Positions 60,596 to 64,000 of a DNA stretch of 64,000 bases are shown here, piece by piece; position 1 is the first letter of the stretch; the number at the start of each line of letters is the position of its first letter. Source of the stretch: Rhodoferax potami (lineage in GTDB: Bacteria > Pseudomonadota > Gammaproteobacteria > Burkholderiales > Burkholderiaceae_C); assembly GCF_032193805.1 (NCBI RefSeq), contig NZ_JAVBIK010000001.1, positions 3,431,001-3,495,000 on the forward strand, in the 5' to 3' direction. The notes beneath the pieces were generated by a model, which saw only the letters and a program-made list of their open reading frames with translations, did not search any database and was not told the origin of the DNA. The position numbers and the translations under genes are program-made.

Positions 60596-61573
60596 TTGGC
60601 AAAAAAGACTTTCCTCGATTTCGAGCAGCCCATTGCGGAGCTCGAAGGCAAGATTGAAGAGTTGCGCTACGTGCAAAACGAGTCCGCGGTCGATATTTCT
60701 GCGGAAATCGACCAGCTGAGCAAAAAAAGCCAGCAGCTGACCAAAGACATTTACAGTGACCTGACTCCTTGGCAGATCACCAAAATCGCTCGCCATGCAG
60801 AGCGCCCCTACACCTTGGACTACGTGGGCGAAATCTTCACCCATTTCGTGGAGCTCCATGGTGACCGCCATTTCGCGGACGATCTGAGTATCGTGGGTGG
60901 CTTGGCCCGGTTCAATGGCACGCCTTGCATGGTGGTCGGCCAGCAAAAAGGGCGTGACACTAAAGAGCGCGGCTTGCGTAACTTCGGGATGAGCAAGCCC
61001 GAGGGTTACCGCAAAGCTTTGCGCCTCATGAAGCTGGCGGAAAAATTCAAACTCCCGGTCTTCACCTTCGTCGACACACCCGGTGCCTATCCGGGGATTG
61101 ATGCCGAAGAGCGTGGACAGTCCGAGGCGATTGGCCGCAACATTTTTGAAATGGCGCAGCTCGAAGTTCCGATCATCACGACCATCATCGGCGAGGGCGG
61201 TTCAGGCGGTGCGCTGGCGATTTCGGTGGCCGACCAGGTCATCATGCTGCAGTACTCTGTGTACTCGGTGATCAGCCCTGAAGGATGCGCCTCGATCCTC
61301 TGGAAAACCTCTGAAAAGGCGCAAGAGGCCGCTGACGCATTGGGCATCACAGCCCACCGCCTCAAGGCATTGGGCTTGGTGGACAAAATTGTGAACGAAC
61401 CGGTGGGCGGTGCTCACCGCGATACCAAGCAGGCAGCCGCTTTCTTGAAGCGGGCGCTGGCCGATGCGTACCGCCAAATCAGTGACTTGAAGGTCAAAGA
61501 GCTGCTGGATCGCCGTTACGAGCGTCTCCAGAGCTACGGCCGTTTCACCGACACCAAAGCCACTGGGAAGTAA
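60596..61573 (+). CDS. accA: Acetyl-CoA carboxylase carboxyltransferase alpha subunit
   Basis: A 325-residue subunit of acetyl-CoA carboxylase, the first step of fatty acid synthesis. Motifs: [55 protein letters not shown] and [15 protein letters not shown] start at 60596 is chosen because AAGGAG lies seven bases upstream and the family starts just before KKTFLDFE; the GTG at 60554 lacks such a site. Confidence 0.96.
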   Translation: MAKKTFLDFEQPIAELEGKIEELRYVQNESAVDISAEIDQLSKKSQQLTKDIYSDLTPWQITKIARHAERPYTLDYVGEIFTHFVELHGDRHFADDLSIVGGLARFNGTPCMVVGQQKGRDTKERGLRNFGMSKPEGYRKALRLMKLAEKFKLPVFTFVDTPGAYPGIDAEERGQSEAIGRNIFEMAQLEVPIITTIIGEGGSGGALAISVADQVIMLQYSVYSVISPEGCASILWKTSEKAQEAADALGITAHRLKALGLVDKIVNEPVGGAHRDTKQAAAFLKRALADAYRQISDLKVKELLDRRYERLQSYGRFTDTKATGK

Positions 61574-61590
61574 ATGCCTGGCCGTGTTGC

Positions 61591-62559
61591 ATGACACAGT
61601 CTCTTGAACACGCAATGCGGGCCTTCGGGCCCGCATTGCCTTTGGGGGTAGCCTACAGTGGCGGCGCAGATTCCACCGCGCTGCTGTTGGCGTGTGTAGC
61701 GCAGTGGCCGGGACAGGTTGTCGCAATTCATGTGAATCATGGTCTGCAGTCTGCGGCGCAACAGTTTGAACAGCATTGCCAAGAAACCTGTGCGCGCCTT
61801 GCTGTGCCTTTGCACATTGCGAAGGTGGCCGCCCACCCGGCACCGGGTCAAAGTCCTGAAGATGCTGCCCGCATCGCGCGGTATAAGGCTTTTGAGTCTC
61901 TAGCCGTCACCAATATTGCGGGAGGTGCTATTCAATCGATAGCACTGGCTCAACATGCGGACGACCAGGTCGAGACCATGCTGCTGGCGCTGAGCCGCGG
62001 GGCGGGCATGGCAGGCCTCAGTGGAATGCCGGCACACTGGCAGCGCGGCGGTTTGCATTTCCACAGGCCGCTGCTTCAGGTTGCCGGCAAGACATTGCGT
62101 GAGTGGTTGGCGCAGCAAGGCGAATCATTCGTAGACGACCCTACCAACGCGGATGTCCGTTACACCCGCAACCACATTCGTGCCCAAGTGATGCCGGCAC
62201 TGGAGACTGTGTTTCCGCAGTTTCGCGATACCTTCAGCCGCAGTGCGCGACATGCTGCGCATGCGAACACGCTTTTGGAGGAGTTGGCATCTGAAGACTG
62301 GACCAAAGTTGCGCACGCCGAGATGCAATTGCCGCTGATCCGGCCTTTGCAAGCCATATCTATTGCGCGCCAAGCCAATGTCATTCGCCATTGGCTTAAA
62401 ACGCTGTATGGCGAGATACCGCAAGCGGCACAGCTATCTGAGCTGCTGCGTCAGATCAAGGCCTGCACCACCCGAGGCCATCGCATTCATTTGAAGGTCG
62501 GCTCTGGCCATGTACAGCGGCGGGGAAGTACGTTGGTCTGGTTGAAAGAGCTTAAATAG
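61591..62559 (+). CDS. tilS: tRNA(Ile)-lysidine synthase
   Basis: A 322-residue enzyme that modifies the CAU-anticodon tRNA-Ile to lysidine so it reads AUA. PP-loop ATPase motif is VAYSGGADSTALLLA near residues 20-34, with AIHVNHGLQS and ALAQHADDQVETMLLAL following. It is shorter than E. coli TilS and lacks much of the C-terminal domain, as in many betaproteobacteria. Starts 17 bp after accA. A GTGCTAT/ATAGCAC dyad lies within the gene at 61925-61945. Confidence 0.94.
   Translation: MTQSLEHAMRAFGPALPLGVAYSGGADSTALLLACVAQWPGQVVAIHVNHGLQSAAQQFEQHCQETCARLAVPLHIAKVAAHPAPGQSPEDAARIARYKAFESLAVTNIAGGAIQSIALAQHADDQVETMLLALSRGAGMAGLSGMPAHWQRGGLHFHRPLLQVAGKTLREWLAQQGESFVDDPTNADVRYTRNHIRAQVMPALETVFPQFRDTFSRSARHAAHANTLLEELASEDWTKVAHAEMQLPLIRPLQAISIARQANVIRHWLKTLYGEIPQAAQLSELLRQIKACTTRGHRIHLKVGSGHVQRRGSTLVWLKELK
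61925..61945. repeat. GTGCTAT/ATAGCAC dyad inside tilS
   Basis: A 7-bp inverted repeat with a 7-base spacer, followed by GGCTCAACATGCGG. Resembles the front half of the dispersed repeat; it encodes residues just before the HADDQ motif. Could be chance. Confidence 0.3.
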
Positions 62560-62663
62560 GTGCTTGTGCGCCGATGAAATGTGGCTCTCACGCAAGCTTT
62601 TGTGATGAAGGTACGCGAGTTTGGAAAAAAGCGCCCAGACTCATGCGATAATTCTGGCTGCTA

Positions 62664-62756
62664 GGAAACGTGACCGAGTGGCCGAAGGTGCTCCCCTGCT
62701 AAGGGAGTATGGGGTGTAGAGCCTCATCGAGGGTTCGAATCCCTCCGTTTCCGCCA
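62664..62756 (+). tRNA. tRNA-Ser (anticodon GCT)
   Basis: A 93-base long-variable-arm tRNA with encoded CCA. Acceptor GGAAACG pairs with CGTTTCC; anticodon stem CTCCC/GGGAG with loop CTGCTAA, giving GCT (codons AGC/AGU); T-arm GAGGG/CCCTC with TTCGAAT; discriminator G. A GATAAT-like -10 lies at 62647-62652. Confidence 0.96.
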
Positions 62757-62762
62757 AAAATG

Positions 62763-62795
62763 AAAAAAGCCCATGTCAATCATGGGCTTTTTTTT
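62763..62795 (+). terminator. Rho-independent terminator after tRNA-Ser
   Basis: AAAAAAGCCCATG, loop TCAAT, CATGGGC and eight T. Confidence 0.93.
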
Positions 62796-62828
62796 GTCCG
62801 AAATTCCGGATGGCAGGAGGTATTCACC

Positions 62829-63281
62829 ATGCGCATTATTTTTCTGGACTTCGATGGCGTACTCCACAAAGCGACAGAGATCGTCGATTGGCCGACCTCC
62901 GGGCTCAGCCTGAGTGAGTTTTCCGAACGCTTGCAGCTTTTCTATTGGGCACCGTATCTGGCCGGGCTCTTGGAAGCGCACCCTGAGGTGCAAATCATCA
63001 TCCATTCCACCTGGCGCAAGCAGTGCTCTGTGGAGCAAATGCAGGTCTTGTTGGGCCCACTGGGCCCTCGTGTATTGGGAATGACCCACCGTGGGTTGTT
63101 ACGGGTGGAGTCGATAGCTGACGCCATCAAACGCCACGATATCGAGGACTACCTTATCCTAGACGATGATGCAGGCGCGTTTCCCGAGGGTACGACCGGT
63201 TTGGTTCTGTGTGACCCACTCACCGGTGTTTCAGATCCTCACACTTTGGCGCGCATCGAAGCCTGGTTGAAACGCGCATAG
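62829..63281 (+). CDS. Small HAD-like protein, Swiss-Army-Knife RNA-repair HAD type
   Basis: A 150-residue protein of the HAD superfamily. Motif I is IIFLDFDGVLHKATE with the nucleophile and acid Asp pair; motif II Ser/Thr is in IIIHSTWRK; the distal acidic motif is LILDDDAGAFPEG. The compact layout fits HAD domains described from RNA-repair fusion proteins, here free-standing. A strong AGGAGG precedes ATG 62829. It lies just downstream of a tRNA and tilS, compatible with tRNA end repair, but a general phosphatase role is equally possible. Confidence 0.75.
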   Translation: MRIIFLDFDGVLHKATEIVDWPTSGLSLSEFSERLQLFYWAPYLAGLLEAHPEVQIIIHSTWRKQCSVEQMQVLLGPLGPRVLGMTHRGLLRVESIADAIKRHDIEDYLILDDDAGAFPEGTTGLVLCDPLTGVSDPHTLARIEAWLKRA

Positions 63282-63332
63282 CGCTTCTTTGGTAGCGATG
63301 CCTGCACTCTGCTGGCGTTTTGTCGGCTACTT

Positions 63333-63974
63333 TTAAAAGGTGATGCCTGCGGGGTTAGACGGGGAGGGCGCTGTTGGTCGGGGCAGCTCTGCAGGCTCAA
63401 TGGGCGGCTTGGCCGCTTCTGGCGCTTTCGCAGGTGCTGCTTTCTGGATGCTCACCAGAGGCGTAGCTGCCGGATAGCGATAGGTTTTTGGCAGAATGGA
63501 GTCTTTCGGATAGCCTGCCGCATCCAGATACTGCACCCATTCCGCGTCTGAATAGCCTTTGAGTTTTTGCCCACCGATGGTGGCAAACGGCAACGTGGAT
63601 TCGCCAGAGAGCCGTTGCAACGCCTCGTTGTCTTCCGCGTTGGAGACGGTTTTTTCGTTGAAGGGAACACCGCGGGACTTCAACAAGGTGCGGCCGGAGT
63701 CACAAGGAGCGCATTGTGCAGAGGTATACAACGTGACAGGAAATTTGGCCACGATCTGGCGCAGCTCATAAGGCAGGCCTGCGGTGGCACCCGCTCCCCC
63801 TGCATTGGCCGCTTGTACGTTTGCGCCGCCTGCTGCCTGTGCTGCGCTAGGGGGCTTGTCGGAGAAAGTCACCTTGCCATCCGGCCCCACAATTTTGTAT
63901 ACCCCTTGTGCCTGAGCCAGTCCGGTTAAAGACGCGGCGATCAATCCGATGGCGATGGTAGTTCGAGTCTGCAT
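63333..63974 (-). CDS. Exported DUF4124-glutaredoxin protein
   Basis: About 213 residues: signal peptide (TIAIGLIAASLTGLAQA), a DUF4124 segment (VYKIVGPDGKVTFSDKPP) and a glutaredoxin-like domain with a CAPC active site in SAQCAPCDSGRTLL, near residues 87-90, with cis-Pro LPFATIGGQKLKGY. The C-terminus is Pro-rich. Likely a periplasmic thiol-disulfide protein. Met 63974 is chosen for the signal peptide; 63989 is an in-frame alternative near the window edge. Confidence 0.8.
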   Translation of the reverse strand: MQTRTTIAIGLIAASLTGLAQAQGVYKIVGPDGKVTFSDKPPSAAQAAGGANVQAANAGGAGATAGLPYELRQIVAKFPVTLYTSAQCAPCDSGRTLLKSRGVPFNEKTVSNAEDNEALQRLSGESTLPFATIGGQKLKGYSDAEWVQYLDAAGYPKDSILPKTYRYPAATPLVSIQKAAPAKAPEAAKPPIEPAELPRPTAPSPSNPAGITF

Positions 63975-64000
63975 GATCGTAGAGGGCATCAATAGGTGTA

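Overview
The window reads as a chromosomal segment of a Burkholderiales betaproteobacterium, most likely family Comamonadaceae (Rhodoferax/Polaromonas/Acidovorax-like). The evidence is fairly high GC, an iscRSUA-hscBA-fdx order without iscX, an intracellular PHB depolymerase, an RnfB-like protein outside any rnf cluster, a pilVWX-pilY1-pilE minor pilin operon, and a dispersed palindromic repeat (GCTAT..ATAGC followed by a GC-rich arm) that I associate with Comamonadaceae. Genus is inference. I see no insertion sequence, prophage, integrase, CRISPR array, rRNA or replication origin. The segment looks like stable core chromosome with a few lineage-specific genes.

Layout. 1-3713: end of an exopolysaccharide export operon, namely the tail of a probable YjbF-like gene coupled by ATGA to a large GfcC/YjbG-like + YjbH + PAP2 fusion. 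3721-13737: propionyl-CoA/methylmalonyl-CoA block, with a divergent FCD-type GntR regulator and then mutase, meaB, an unknown gene, pccB, a periplasmic thioredoxin-like gene, pccA and a VOC protein, closed by a strong terminator at 13774-13795. 13863-16190: chemoreceptor with a C-terminal Cache-like domain. 16240-22199 (minus): rsxB, phaZ, a phospholipase C-like protein, an aromatic/aspartate aminotransferase and a nitronate monooxygenase-like protein. 22276-30488 (plus): uvrB, the complete ISC iron-sulfur assembly operon behind a probable IscR box, and dnaQ. 30538-30612: tRNA-Val(CAC) with terminator.

30673-38757: YcgR-like PilZ protein, alpha/beta hydrolase, small lipoprotein, FAD oxidoreductase, DUF4394 lipoprotein, pyrD, rpiA, ribE and ribD. 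38754-46450 (minus): pilV-pilW-pilX-pilY1-pilE-fimT, whose last stop overlaps the ribD start. 46636-49592: MraY/WecA-type transferase, nrdR, glyA. 49800-50618: lytic transglycosylase behind a 663-bp region holding a perfect 14-bp inverted repeat. 51282-53999: DUF349 protein. 54058-58334 (minus): lpxH, ppiB, ppiA, an L,D-transpeptidase and a TPR protein, the last two sharing an NTF2-like C-terminal domain. 58521-62559 (plus): cysS, a 3-methyladenine DNA glycosylase, accA, tilS. 62664-63974: tRNA-Ser(GCT) with terminator, a small HAD-like protein, and a DUF4124-glutaredoxin protein.

Working together: propionyl-CoA from odd-chain or branched substrates is carboxylated (PccAB), possibly epimerised (VOC protein) and rearranged to succinyl-CoA by the B12 mutase protected by MeaB. 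The ISC system supplies clusters to proteins such as RsxB. The minor pilins and PilY1 prime type IV pili. The envelope genes (L,D-transpeptidase, PPIases, LpxH, lytic transglycosylase, YjbH fusion) form several separate cell-surface modules.

Most interesting leads: the GfcC/YjbH/PAP2 triple fusion, two uncharacterised passenger genes inside the propionate operon, a repeat family that also sits inside coding sequences, the 14-bp palindrome over a predicted promoter, and a 34-codon ORF at the head of the pilin operon. I did not find a clear new multi-gene system.
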